Shown here in pieces: positions 1-6,094 of a stretch of DNA of 9,097 nt. The notes under the pieces are model-generated. The model was given only the letters and a program-made list of their open reading frames with translations, was not told the DNA's origin and did not search any database. The translations under genes and the position numbers were made by a program. Within the stretch, counting starts at the first letter, position 1; the number at the start of each line of letters is the position of its first letter. The DNA comes from DAOTEJ01 sp035454085. Its GTDB lineage: Bacteria; Pseudomonadota; Gammaproteobacteria; Burkholderiales; Burkholderiaceae_F. The DNA lies in contig DAOTEJ010000094.1 in assembly GCA_035454085.1 (NCBI GenBank), positions 1-9,097 on the forward strand, in the 5' to 3' direction.

Positions 1-14
1 TCCCGGCCCGATCG

Positions 15-65
15 CACCCGCCGCCCGGGCCTGCCCGGACTAACCCGGTTTGCCCGGGGCGGGTG
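15..65. repeat. 8-bp inverted repeat enclosing phased CCCGG motifs
   Basis: CACCCGCC at 15-22 is the exact reverse complement of GGCGGGTG at 58-65. Between the arms, CCCGG recurs at 24-28, 34-38, 44-48 and 53-57, so nearly once per helical turn. No T-tract follows, so this is not a standard intrinsic terminator. The upstream gene lies outside the window; in many Burkholderiales rho precedes rpmE2, but that cannot be seen here. The structure could be a 3' end of that gene or a protein-binding region over the rpmE2 promoter. Confidence 0.4.
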
Positions 66-78
66 TATCGCGGATAAT
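50..78 (+). promoter_or_regulatory. Candidate sigma-70 promoter of rpmE2
   Basis: The hexamer TTGCCC at 50-55 and GATAAT at 73-78 are separated by 17 bases, the preferred spacing. The -10 box matches the consensus at five of six positions and the -35 box keeps the TTG. Transcription would start near position 85, leaving a leader of about 100 nt before rpmE2. The -35 box lies inside the GC-rich repeat and inverted-repeat region at 15-65. No other good promoter is visible nearer to the gene. This is read from the sequence only. Confidence 0.5.
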
Positions 79-126
79 GCGCGGCTTCCCAGCCCCGGCA
101 CGTGGTCGGGCATGCCCGCCGTAAGA

Positions 127-158
127 CCTGCTTCGCGCAGGCCGGCTCGCAAGGCCTG
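127..158 (+). promoter_or_regulatory. rpmE2 leader with two mutually exclusive hairpins
   Basis: In the presumed 5' untranslated region, CCTGC at 127-131 can pair with GCAGG at 137-141 around a 5-nt loop. Alternatively CAGGCC at 138-143 can pair with GGCCTG at 153-158 around a 9-nt loop. The two stems share bases 138-141, so only one can form at a time. Ribosomal protein genes, including bL31 genes, are often controlled by their own product binding the mRNA leader; a similar role here is inference. Confidence 0.35.
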
Positions 159-188
159 TCTGGCGACCTCAACCCCTAGGAAATTCAC

Positions 189-488
189 ATGAAGTCCGGC
201 ATTCATCCCGATTACCGCGAGGTCGTGTTCGCCGACATGACCACCAACTCGCAATTCATCATCCGCTCGACCGTGCAGACGCGCGAGACCATCGAGCTCG
301 ACGGCAAGACCTATCCGCTGGTCAAGCTCGACACCTCGTCCGAGTCGCACCCCTTCTACACCGGCGCCCAGACCCGCATCGTCGAGACCGGTCGCGTCGA
401 GAAGTTCCGCCAGAAGTTCGCCGCCAAGACCGAGGCGGTCAACGCAGCCGCGGCGCAAGCCACCGCCGCTCGCGCGCGCAAGAAGTAA
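189..488 (+). CDS. rpmE2: Type B 50S ribosomal protein L31 (bL31B)
   Basis: Small protein of the large ribosomal subunit; bL31 helps form an intersubunit bridge near the central protuberance. The 99-residue product opens with MKSGIHPDYREVVF and carries an SHPFYTG motif near residues 53-59, both typical of the type B family. It has no cysteine at all, so it lacks the CxxC zinc ligands of type A L31; such zinc-independent forms are the usual or backup L31 in many proteobacteria. The Ala- and Lys-rich tail (about residues 82-99) makes it slightly longer than most family members (80-90 residues). AGGAA at 178-182 is a well-placed ribosome binding site for the ATG at 189. The gene has its own likely promoter upstream and an intrinsic terminator just downstream, so it probably forms a single-gene unit. 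The identification is firm. Confidence 0.95.
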   Translation: MKSGIHPDYREVVFADMTTNSQFIIRSTVQTRETIELDGKTYPLVKLDTSSESHPFYTGAQTRIVETGRVEKFRQKFAAKTEAVNAAAAQATAARARKK

Positions 489-508
489 GCCACGGGCCTA
501 CACTTGCG

Positions 509-537
509 AGGGGCAGCTTAGGCTGCCCCTTTTCTTT
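509..537 (+). terminator. Intrinsic terminator of rpmE2
   Basis: GGGGCAGC at 510-517 and GCTGCCCC at 522-529 form a perfect 8-bp stem (9 bp with A509-T530) around the loop TTAG. The T-rich run TTTTCTTT follows at 530-537. It lies 20 bases after the rpmE2 stop codon and ends three bases before the ATG of the next gene. Confidence 0.92.
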
Positions 538-540
538 GCC

Positions 541-2277
541 ATGTTCGAAGAGCGCCTCTCGCCTGCCAAAGTCAGTGCCGCGGCGGCGGCCAAGCTGCCG
601 CGCTGGCTGCTGGTGGGTCTGCTCGCCGCTTACATCGTGCCGGGGCTCTTCGGCCGCGATCCCTGGACGCTCAAGGACGCCGCGTCCTTCGGGGTGATGT
701 GGACCATGGCGCAGGGCACGGCCGCGGACTGGTGGCTGCCGAACGTCGCCGGCGCCGCGAACTTCGAGACCGGGCCACTGGGCGGCTGGGTGGGCGCCGG
801 GCTGATCCAGGCGTTCGGCCCATGGCTGGGCGGCCCCACGGCGGCGCGCCTGTCGATCGTGGTGTGGTTCGTGATCTCCACCGCGGCGCTGTGGTACGGG
901 GTGTTCCGCCTCGCGCGGCGCGAGGAGGCCCAGCCCGTGGCCTTCGCCTTCGGGGGCGAGGCCAGCCCGCGCGACTACGGCCGCGCCATCGCCGACGTTG
1001 CCGTGCTGCTGCTCGTGGCGACCTTCGGCATCCTGGTGCGCATGCACGAGGCGGTGCCCGAGACCGTCTCGCTCGCGACCGCATCGGTGTGCTTCTTCGG
1101 TCTGGTGTGGAGCCTCGATCGCCCGGTGGCCGGCAGCCTGCTCGCCGGAGCCGCGGCGGGCGCGACCCTGCTCGCCACCGGCCTGCTGCCGGCGCTGACT
1201 CTGTGGCTCGCTTGCGTGTGCGTGTTCCTCGTCACGCCCGGCGCGCGCGCGGGGCGGGCGGTGCTGTGCAGCGGCTCCCTGCTCGCAGTCGGTGCGCTCT
1301 GGCAACTGGGTGCGTGGTGGATCGCCGGTGCGGCGGCCGAACCCTGGATGCGCATCTGGTGGGCCGACAACCTGGCCGACTTCGGCAGTCCCGGGGTCGC
1401 GGGCCTGGCCTGGCTGGGACGCAACTTTGCCTGGTACACGTGGCCGCTGTGGCCCTTCGCGGCCTGGGCGGTGTACTCGTGGCGGCACGGGCCGCGCGTG
1501 GTGCACATCGCGCTGCCGCTCGCCTGGCTGGGCGCCGTGGGACTGGGCATGCTGGTCTCGACCTCGATAGGCGACGCCCAGATGCTGCTGCTCGTGCCGC
1601 CACTGGTGGCCCTGGCCGCCTTTGGCGTGCCCACCCTAAGGCGCGGCGCCGAGAACGCGATCGACTGGTTCTCGGTGGCGCTGTTCAGCCTCGTGTCCCT
1701 CGCGCTGTGGCTCTACTTCGTCGCCTGGGCCACCGGCTGGCCCCCGAAGATGCACGCCTCGCTCACGCGCTTTGCGCCCGGAACGAGTGCCGAGGCCCAT
1801 CCGGTCTACTTCTTCGCAGCGATCACGGCCACGGTGCTGTGGATCGCCGTGGTGCTGTGGCGCGTCCGCCGCCGCCCGCAGATGCTGTGGTGCGGCCCGT
1901 GGATCGCCGCCGCAGGCCTGACCATGGCCTGGGTGCTCACCACCGGACTGTTCCGCGAGGCGGTCGACGTGAACCGCGCCTACGGCCCGGCGGCGCGCGG
2001 TCTGGCCGCGCAGCTTGCCAACTCGGGGGCCGGAATCGACGACTGCGTGCGCACCTGGCACGTCCCGCCCGGGGTGCGCGCGATGCTCGCCTATCACGGC
2101 AAGCTGCGCTTCGAAGCCGACGCGGCGCTGGGCAGTTGCCGCTACCTCCTGCACCGCGACGCGCAGCGCAACGTGTTCGACGATGCGCTGCCGCCCGGGC
2201 AGTGGGAAGTGATCGCCGAGGTGCGGCCGCGCACGCGCTCGGACGAGGTCTTCCGCCTGCTGCGCGCGCGCCGCTAG
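541..2277 (+). CDS. ArnT/PMT-like membrane glycosyltransferase-type protein
   Basis: A 578-residue integral membrane protein with about 10-12 hydrophobic segments from residue 22 to about 475 and a soluble C-terminal part of about 100 residues. The first loop (residues 38-95) has the layout of ArnT-like (GT39/GT83) enzymes: GRDPW at 38-42, then a tryptophan/proline stretch DWWLPN at 63-68 and FETGPL at 75-80, comparable to the family's RDE... and F-(E/D)-K-P-P-L signatures. Family members move sugars from polyprenyl-phosphate carriers to lipids or proteins on the periplasmic side of the inner membrane. Here the acidic residue following RD is replaced by proline, and the lysine of FEKPPL is threonine, so activity or substrate may differ. 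The C-terminal part holds two cysteines (DDC and GSC, near residues 501 and 532) that could form a disulfide in the periplasm. The ATG at 541 is the only good start before the first membrane segment, but it abuts the rpmE2 terminator and has no Shine-Dalgarno. MATE follows after 16 bases. The substrate is unknown. Confidence 0.75.
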   Translation: MFEERLSPAKVSAAAAAKLPRWLLVGLLAAYIVPGLFGRDPWTLKDAASFGVMWTMAQGTAADWWLPNVAGAANFETGPLGGWVGAGLIQAFGPWLGGPTAARLSIVVWFVISTAALWYGVFRLARREEAQPVAFAFGGEASPRDYGRAIADVAVLLLVATFGILVRMHEAVPETVSLATASVCFFGLVWSLDRPVAGSLLAGAAAGATLLATGLLPALTLWLACVCVFLVTPGARAGRAVLCSGSLLAVGALWQLGAWWIAGAAAEPWMRIWWADNLADFGSPGVAGLAWLGRNFAWYTWPLWPFAAWAVYSWRHGPRVVHIALPLAWLGAVGLGMLVSTSIGDAQMLLLVPPLVALAAFGVPTLRRGAENAIDWFSVALFSLVSLALWLYFVAWATGWPPKMHASLTRFAPGTSAEAHPVYFFAAITATVLWIAVVLWRVRRRPQMLWCGPWIAAAGLTMAWVLTTGLFREAVDVNRAYGPAARGLAAQLANSGAGIDDCVRTWHVPPGVRAMLAYHGKLRFEADAALGSCRYLLHRDAQRNVFDDALPPGQWEVIAEVRPRTRSDEVFRLLRARR

Positions 2278-2293
2278 GCGCGCCGCCCCGCGC

Positions 2294-3667
2294 ATGAGTT
2301 CAGCCGCGGCGCAAGCGCCGCCCGTGGACACATCGCTGCGCGCGCTCCTGCGCCTGGCCGGCCCGATCTTCGTGGCCAACGCGGCGCTGGTGGGCAACGG
2401 CACGGTCGACACAGTGATGGCGGGGCGGCTCGCGGCAGCCGACCTGGCCGCCGTGGCGATCGGGCTGTCCACCTACATCTCGGTGTTCATGGGACTGGTG
2501 GGCATTTTGCAGGCGCTCTCGCCCATCGCCGGCCACCACTTCGGCGCACGCCGCTTTCGCCAGGTGGGCTTCGAGGTGCAGCAGGCTCTGTGGCTGGCGG
2601 CGGGCCTGACGCTGGTGGGCGTGCCGCTGCTCGCCGCCACCCCGCTGTGGCTGGGCCTGGCGCGCGCCGAGGGCGAGGTGGCGCAGATTGCCACCGGCTA
2701 TCTGCACGCGGTGGCTTTCGGCCTGCCCGCCGCGCTGGGCATGCGCGTGTTCATCGCGCTCAATGCCGCGGTATCGCGGCCCGGCGTGACGATGGTGGTC
2801 TCGCTGGCGGCGCTCGCCGCCAAGGTCCCGCTCAATGCGCTCTTCATGTACGGCGCGGGTCCGGTGCCGGCGCTGGGCGGGGTTGGCGCCGGAGTGTCGA
2901 CCACGGTGATCGCGTGGCTGTCGCTCGCGGCCTACTGGGCCCTGTGGCGGCTCGACCCCGCCTATGCCGCCTTGCGCGCCAAGCGCCTGCACGGCCCCGA
3001 GCGCAGCGCGCAGTGGCGCCTGATCCGCCTGGGCGTGCCTATAGGGCTGGCCACGCTGTTCGAGGTGACCTCGTTCACCTTCATGGCGATCTTCATCGCC
3101 CGCATCGGCACCGTCGCCGTGGCCGGGCACCAGATCGTGGCCAACCTGACCGCGCTGGCCTTCATGATCCCGCTATCGCTGGGCATCGCCACCAGCGTGC
3201 TCGTGGCGCAGTCGCTGGGGGCCGGGCACCCGCGCCTGGCGAGGCGCGCCACACTGCGCGGCTACCGGGTGGGCGTGGGCGTCGCCGCCGTGGTGGCCGC
3301 CACGCTGTGGTTGGCGCGCGAGCCGTTGCTGGGCCTGTACACCGCCGACCCTGTGGTGCTCGGCGTGGCCCTGGGGCTGATCGGCTACGGCGCGGTGTTC
3401 CACGTGTTCGACGCCATGCAGGCAATCGGCGGCTTCGCGCTGCGCGGCTACCACGTGACCTTCCTGCCCATGGTGATCTACGGCGTGCTGCTGTGGGCGG
3501 TGGGCCTGGGCGGCGGCGCCTGGCTTGCCTTCGAGACCACGCCCTTCGGGCCGCCCATGGGAGCGGCCGGCTTCTGGACCGGCACGACGGTGGGGCTGAT
3601 CGGCGCGGGCGCCACGCTCACGGCGCTGACGCTGTGGGTGTCTGGGCAGCGGGCGCGCTCGGGCTGA
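2294..3667 (+). CDS. MATE family multidrug/Na+ efflux transporter (NorM-type)
   Basis: Inner-membrane exporter of the multidrug and toxic compound extrusion family, which expels cationic drugs and metabolites in exchange for Na+ or H+. The 457-residue product has the usual length and twelve hydrophobic segments in two six-helix MatE halves (about 15-220 and 240-450). It follows E. coli YdhE/NorM closely: GxVDTVMAG at 36-44, AVAIG at 53-57, FExxSF at 256-261 and DAMQAIGGFALRGY at 373-386. D39, E257 and D373 correspond to D36, E255 and D371 of Vibrio NorM, the cation-site acids, so the protein looks functional. It starts 16 bases after the glycosyltransferase-like gene and is probably co-transcribed with it. 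No Shine-Dalgarno is visible, and a GC-rich hairpin (2306-2321) sits just inside the gene, so its translation may depend on its neighbour. No terminator with a T-tract follows. A fragment resembling its last codons occurs at 5995-6072. Substrates cannot be predicted from sequence. Confidence 0.93.
   Translation: MSSAAAQAPPVDTSLRALLRLAGPIFVANAALVGNGTVDTVMAGRLAAADLAAVAIGLSTYISVFMGLVGILQALSPIAGHHFGARRFRQVGFEVQQALWLAAGLTLVGVPLLAATPLWLGLARAEGEVAQIATGYLHAVAFGLPAALGMRVFIALNAAVSRPGVTMVVSLAALAAKVPLNALFMYGAGPVPALGGVGAGVSTTVIAWLSLAAYWALWRLDPAYAALRAKRLHGPERSAQWRLIRLGVPIGLATLFEVTSFTFMAIFIARIGTVAVAGHQIVANLTALAFMIPLSLGIATSVLVAQSLGAGHPRLARRATLRGYRVGVGVAAVVAATLWLAREPLLGLYTADPVVLGVALGLIGYGAVFHVFDAMQAIGGFALRGYHVTFLPMVIYGVLLWAVGLGGGAWLAFETTPFGPPMGAAGFWTGTTVGLIGAGATLTALTLWVSGQRARSG
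2306..2321 (+). other. GC-rich hairpin at the start of the MATE coding region
   Basis: GCGGCGC at 2306-2312 and GCGCCGC at 2315-2321 form a 7-bp perfect inverted repeat separated by AA, beginning nine bases after the MATE start codon. Such a stem could slow initiation unless ribosomes arriving from the upstream gene melt it. It may also be chance in Ala-rich, GC-rich coding sequence. Confidence 0.35.
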
Positions 3668-3698
3668 GGGGTGCAGCGGGGCAAGAGAAGGTGCTTCT

Positions 3699-3711
3699 GC
3701 ACACCGTGTGC
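3699..3711. repeat. Perfect palindrome GCACACcGTGTGC
   Basis: Six bases are mirrored exactly around a single central C, 32 bases after the MATE stop codon. The single-base centre disfavours an RNA hairpin and fits a DNA-binding dimer site better. It lies in the 255-base stretch 3668-3922, where no gene is visible. A neighbouring AGAAG-gtg-CTTCT inverted repeat at 3686-3698 lies just before it. Function is unknown. Confidence 0.3.
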
Positions 3712-3843
3712 GGATAGCGCGCAGAGGACAGCAGCCGACCCACTAAGGAAGTACTGCCTTCTCAAGAGATAGTCAGAGAGCGGCCGTTCGCCCTCGTGCA
3801 TCTGCGAGCGAACCGGTCCAACGTGAGCGCCTTGTCGCGCAGG

Positions 3844-3876
3844 CGGGGCGCTACGGGGCGCTTTCGCAGCGCCCCG
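3844..3876 (-). terminator. Candidate hairpin terminator of the secreted-protein gene
   Basis: CGGGGCGCT at 3854-3862 pairs with AGCGCCCCG at 3868-3876 across a 5-nt loop; A3853-T3877 adds one pair. A second direct copy of CGGGGCGCT at 3844-3852 could pair with the same arm instead. The element lies about 46 bases past the stop codon of the minus-strand gene that ends at 3923. No clear T-tract follows on either strand, so it may act as a transcript-end stabilising stem or a weak terminator. Confidence 0.45.
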
Positions 3877-3922
3877 TGCTCGAACGGAGAATCCAGCCGC
3901 CTTCGTCGGGCCGGCCCACCCG

Positions 3923-4732
3923 CTACTTCTTGGCGCTGGCGCCAGCGTTGTACTGGTAGTTGCCTTCGAACTGGTCGAGAACGACGGTGTTGGGCGGGTT
4001 GGAGTCGGCGGCGGCCGTCAGAACCATCTCCTTGTCCAGTTTGCGTGATCTGAACTTCCATCCCGTCGGCAAGGTCAGGCGCTTGCCAAGGGTGGGCAGG
4101 TTTTCGATGGTGTTCTTGGGGTCGGCTTTCAGCGACAGGCTGAACATGGTGTAGACGGCGCCCTCGGGAGTGATCAGCTCATACACCGTTTCGCCCGCAT
4201 TGAAGATCATGCGACTGTCACGTTTGGAGACCAAGGGCTTGTAGGCCACCGGCGGTCCGGAAACGAACTTGTCGAAACTCGGTACTTCGAAGGTGCCGTC
4301 CAGGTTCAAGGGGATCGTGCCGATCACTCTCTTCTTGCACCCATCCCAGGACGACGCGGTGATGGTGTTCGCCACCAGACGCCGCGGACCATTGAAGAAG
4401 ATCCCGTCGCCGCCGAACTCCTTCTTCAAGGTCTCCGCATTCAGAGCGCGGAAGCGCGCGTCCATCTCTTCGTTGGACGCGGGAAGGGCGTTGCTGAGAG
4501 AGTTGAAGTAGTTGCCGATCCCGCCGCCGTTGGGCTGGCGGAACATGAACAGAATCTCGTAGAAGGCCTTGCCGCGCCAGTTCTCAGCCTTGATCGGGCA
4601 GGGATCCGTCAGGTTGATGATCGGGCCGGCTGCCGGTTTGGCTTGCGCTTGCGCGGCGGGCTGCCAGGTCACCGCAGCGGTCAGCGCTGCAGCGGCGAAG
4701 AAGGCAGGCAAGACGGTCTGAATGCGCTTCAT
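3923..4732 (-). CDS. Secreted/periplasmic protein of unknown function
   Basis: I do not recognise this family with confidence. The 269-residue product starts with a signal peptide: MKRIQTVLP, a hydrophobic core at about 8-23, and A-x-A cleavage motifs at 27-29 and 29-31, so the mature protein should be periplasmic or secreted. It has no further membrane segment. The mature part has two cysteines (C45 and C132) that could form one disulfide, a glycine-rich stretch near 67-73 (PNGGGIGNY), and a predicted beta-rich second half with a conserved-looking LPTGWKFRSRKLDKE at 221-235 and DQFEGNYQ at 253-260. The ATG at 4732 was chosen over the upstream ATG at 4807 because AAAGGA lies about seven bases before it and the signal peptide begins there. 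It is transcribed divergently from an AraC-type gene and is probably its target. GC content is about 57% over 4201-4320 (hand count) against about 72-75% in sampled lines of its neighbours, which suggests recent acquisition. Confidence 0.8.
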   Translation of the reverse strand: MKRIQTVLPAFFAAAALTAAVTWQPAAQAQAKPAAGPIINLTDPCPIKAENWRGKAFYEILFMFRQPNGGGIGNYFNSLSNALPASNEEMDARFRALNAETLKKEFGGDGIFFNGPRRLVANTITASSWDGCKKRVIGTIPLNLDGTFEVPSFDKFVSGPPVAYKPLVSKRDSRMIFNAGETVYELITPEGAVYTMFSLSLKADPKNTIENLPTLGKRLTLPTGWKFRSRKLDKEMVLTAAADSNPPNTVVLDQFEGNYQYNAGASAKK

Positions 4733-4903
4733 GATCTGTCCTTTCGGAAGAGTCTGTAAGGGGTCCAGATGCAGCGCACGCCGCCTGCCCGCCGACCCTC
4801 GGTTCACGTCAAACGGGGCGAATGCTAGTGCCGCCCTCTAGAAGCTCATTGACATATTTGGACAATCTGGCGACTGTCGCGATCACTCTCTGTCACGGCC
4901 CCC
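4733..4903. promoter_or_regulatory. Divergent control region between the secreted-protein and AraC genes
   Basis: This 171-base gap must hold the promoters of both genes. On the plus strand a perfect TTGACA lies at 4849-4854, but no good -10 box is found 16-18 bases downstream. GCGACtGTCGC at 4870-4880 is a perfect palindrome with a single central base, about 24 bases before the AraC start, and could be an operator. TTGnC...GnCAA at 4849-4865 is a looser inverted repeat overlapping the TTGACA. On the minus strand TTGACG (4812-4807) is a weak -35 candidate. The assignment as a regulatory region is firm by position; the individual sites are not. Confidence 0.45.
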
Positions 4904-5992
4904 ATGCAGCCACCAAACACGAAGCAGCCACGCGCGGAAAAGGATGCGGCCAAGGCTCGCGCGGCCTGGGCGGCGCCGGGCGAACTGCGCATCGCGCCGC
5001 TGCTGCCAGTGCCCGCCTTGTTGCTCGAAGCGGGGATCGACCCGGCGCCGCTCCTGGCTGGTGCCGGTATCGCCGAATCGGCCTTCGCCGATGTCAGCAC
5101 GCGCGTGCCATTCCGGGCCGCGGCGCAGTTGTTGCACGATGCCGCTCGGGCCTGCGGTCGAGAGGACTTTGGCCTGTTGGTCGGCCAGCGCTTCGAGTTC
5201 GGCAGCCTCGGCCTGCTGACGCTGCTGATGCAGCGCGCGCCGACGGTCGGCGCTGCCCTGCGCAGCCTGGAGCAACACCTGCACCTGCACGACCGCGGCG
5301 CGGTGGTCTACATGAAGGCGCCGCAGGCCGGCCAGGTGGCCATCGGCTATGCCGTGCACGACGAGGCCACACCGGGCGTCGGACTGGTCTATGACCTGTC
5401 GATGGTGATTGGTGTGGCCATGCTGCGTGCCCTGTGTGGGCCGCAATGGCGACCACTCGAGGTGTGGTTGCCGCACGGCCGGCCGCGTTCGACGCTGGCC
5501 TGGCGGCGTTGCTTCGGCGTGCCGGTGCATTTCGACGCCACCGCGGCCGAGATCTGGTTCGACGCATCGTGCCTGGCGAAGCGGCCGCCTCAGGCCGACC
5601 CGGCGCAGCAGGTGGCACTGCTACGCGTTGCGCAGCACACCGCCGCCGAACAAGCATTGCCGCTGGCCGAGCGCGCACGCCACGTAGCCCGCGCGCTGGT
5701 GATGACCGGATCCCTGACGGGCGACCATGTGGCCGCCGCACTGTCGATGCATCCGCGCACCCTGCGCCGCCGCCTGACCGCTGACGGCAGCAGCCTCAAA
5801 GCAGTGGCCGCGGGTGCACGCTTCGACGTCGCGCGCCAGTTGCTGCGCGAGACGAGCGTGCCGCTCGACGAGATTGCCGAGGTGCTGGGTTTTTCGGAGC
5901 TCAGCTCCTTCGTGCGCGCCTTTCGTGGCTGGGCGAACTGCCCGCCGGGGCAGTGGCGCGCACGCCAGCGCAAGCCGCCAGCCGCCCATTGA
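4904..5992 (+). CDS. AraC family transcriptional regulator with arabinose-binding-like N-terminal domain
   Basis: A 362-residue DNA-binding regulator. Residues about 28-225 match the layout of the N-terminal domain found in OruR/ArgR-like AraC proteins (the Arabinose_bd type): LLxxAGIDPxxL near 40-50, RVPF at 67-70, FGLLVGQR at 89-96 and SLGLLTLLMQRAPTVGAAL at 101-119. The C-terminal AraC domain (about 255-354) has two helix-turn-helix units: LTGDHVAAALSMHPRTLRRRL at 271-291 (SMHPRTLRRRL is the typical first recognition region) and LDEIAEVLGFSELSSFVRAF at 321-340, then the family's closing P-x-x-W/Y-R motif as PPGQWR. The ATG at 4904 is the only ATG before the first domain but has no clear Shine-Dalgarno. 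The gene points away from the secreted-protein gene, so it likely controls it, perhaps in response to a small molecule. The stop codon lies within three bases of a MATE 3' remnant, which may mark a recombination junction. The inducer is unknown. Confidence 0.9.
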   Translation: MQPPNTKQPRAEKDAAKARAAWAAPGELRIAPLLPVPALLLEAGIDPAPLLAGAGIAESAFADVSTRVPFRAAAQLLHDAARACGREDFGLLVGQRFEFGSLGLLTLLMQRAPTVGAALRSLEQHLHLHDRGAVVYMKAPQAGQVAIGYAVHDEATPGVGLVYDLSMVIGVAMLRALCGPQWRPLEVWLPHGRPRSTLAWRRCFGVPVHFDATAAEIWFDASCLAKRPPQADPAQQVALLRVAQHTAAEQALPLAERARHVARALVMTGSLTGDHVAAALSMHPRTLRRRLTADGSSLKAVAAGARFDVARQLLRETSVPLDEIAEVLGFSELSSFVRAFRGWANCPPGQWRARQRKPPAAH

Positions 5993-5994
5993 TG

Positions 5995-6072
5995 ACGACG
6001 TTGGGATAAGTGGGCGCCGGGCTCACCGCGCTGGCGTTGAAGGTGTCGGGACAAGGGGCGCGCGCCGGCTGA
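5995..6072 (+). pseudogene. 3' remnant of a MATE transporter gene
   Basis: Translated from 5995, this 26-codon stretch reads TTLG, a stop, then VGAGLTALALKVSGQGARAG and a TGA. Aligned with the end of the intact MATE (residues 431-457, bases 3584-3667) it has 18 identical residues in 25 aligned positions after a two-codon gap, and both end at a stop codon in the same place. The similarity continues into the flank: CTGAGCGGGACAGCG here against CTGAGGGGTGCAGCG after the MATE gene. An in-frame TAA at 6007-6009, the loss of two codons and the absence of a start or upstream sequence show that it is not functional. It begins right after the AraC stop codon and ends before the htpX terminator. It is probably the old 3' end of a MATE gene left behind when the AraC region was inserted, or the tail of a second, deleted MATE copy. 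Confidence 0.75.
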
Positions 6073-6094
6073 GCGGGACAGCGTTCCATCCAAG

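Noticed and set aside
439..1506. Long minus-strand open frame opposite the glycosyltransferase-like gene
   Set aside because: Its product is rich in Arg, His, Gly and Gln with no recognisable domain, as expected from the antisense of a GC-rich gene; the plus frame has clear membrane segments.
699..2297. Long alternative plus-strand open frame
   Set aside because: Arg/Ala/Gly-rich composition in the +1-shifted frame of the glycosyltransferase-like gene, with no domain.
2590..3717. Alternative plus-strand frame inside the MATE gene
   Set aside because: Shadow of the MATE frame, rich in Arg and Gly; the MATE frame matches the NorM family throughout.
4733..4807. Longer start (ATG at 4807) for the secreted protein
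   Set aside because: The extra 25 residues are Arg-rich and would bury the signal peptide, and a good AAAGGA site precedes the ATG at 4732.
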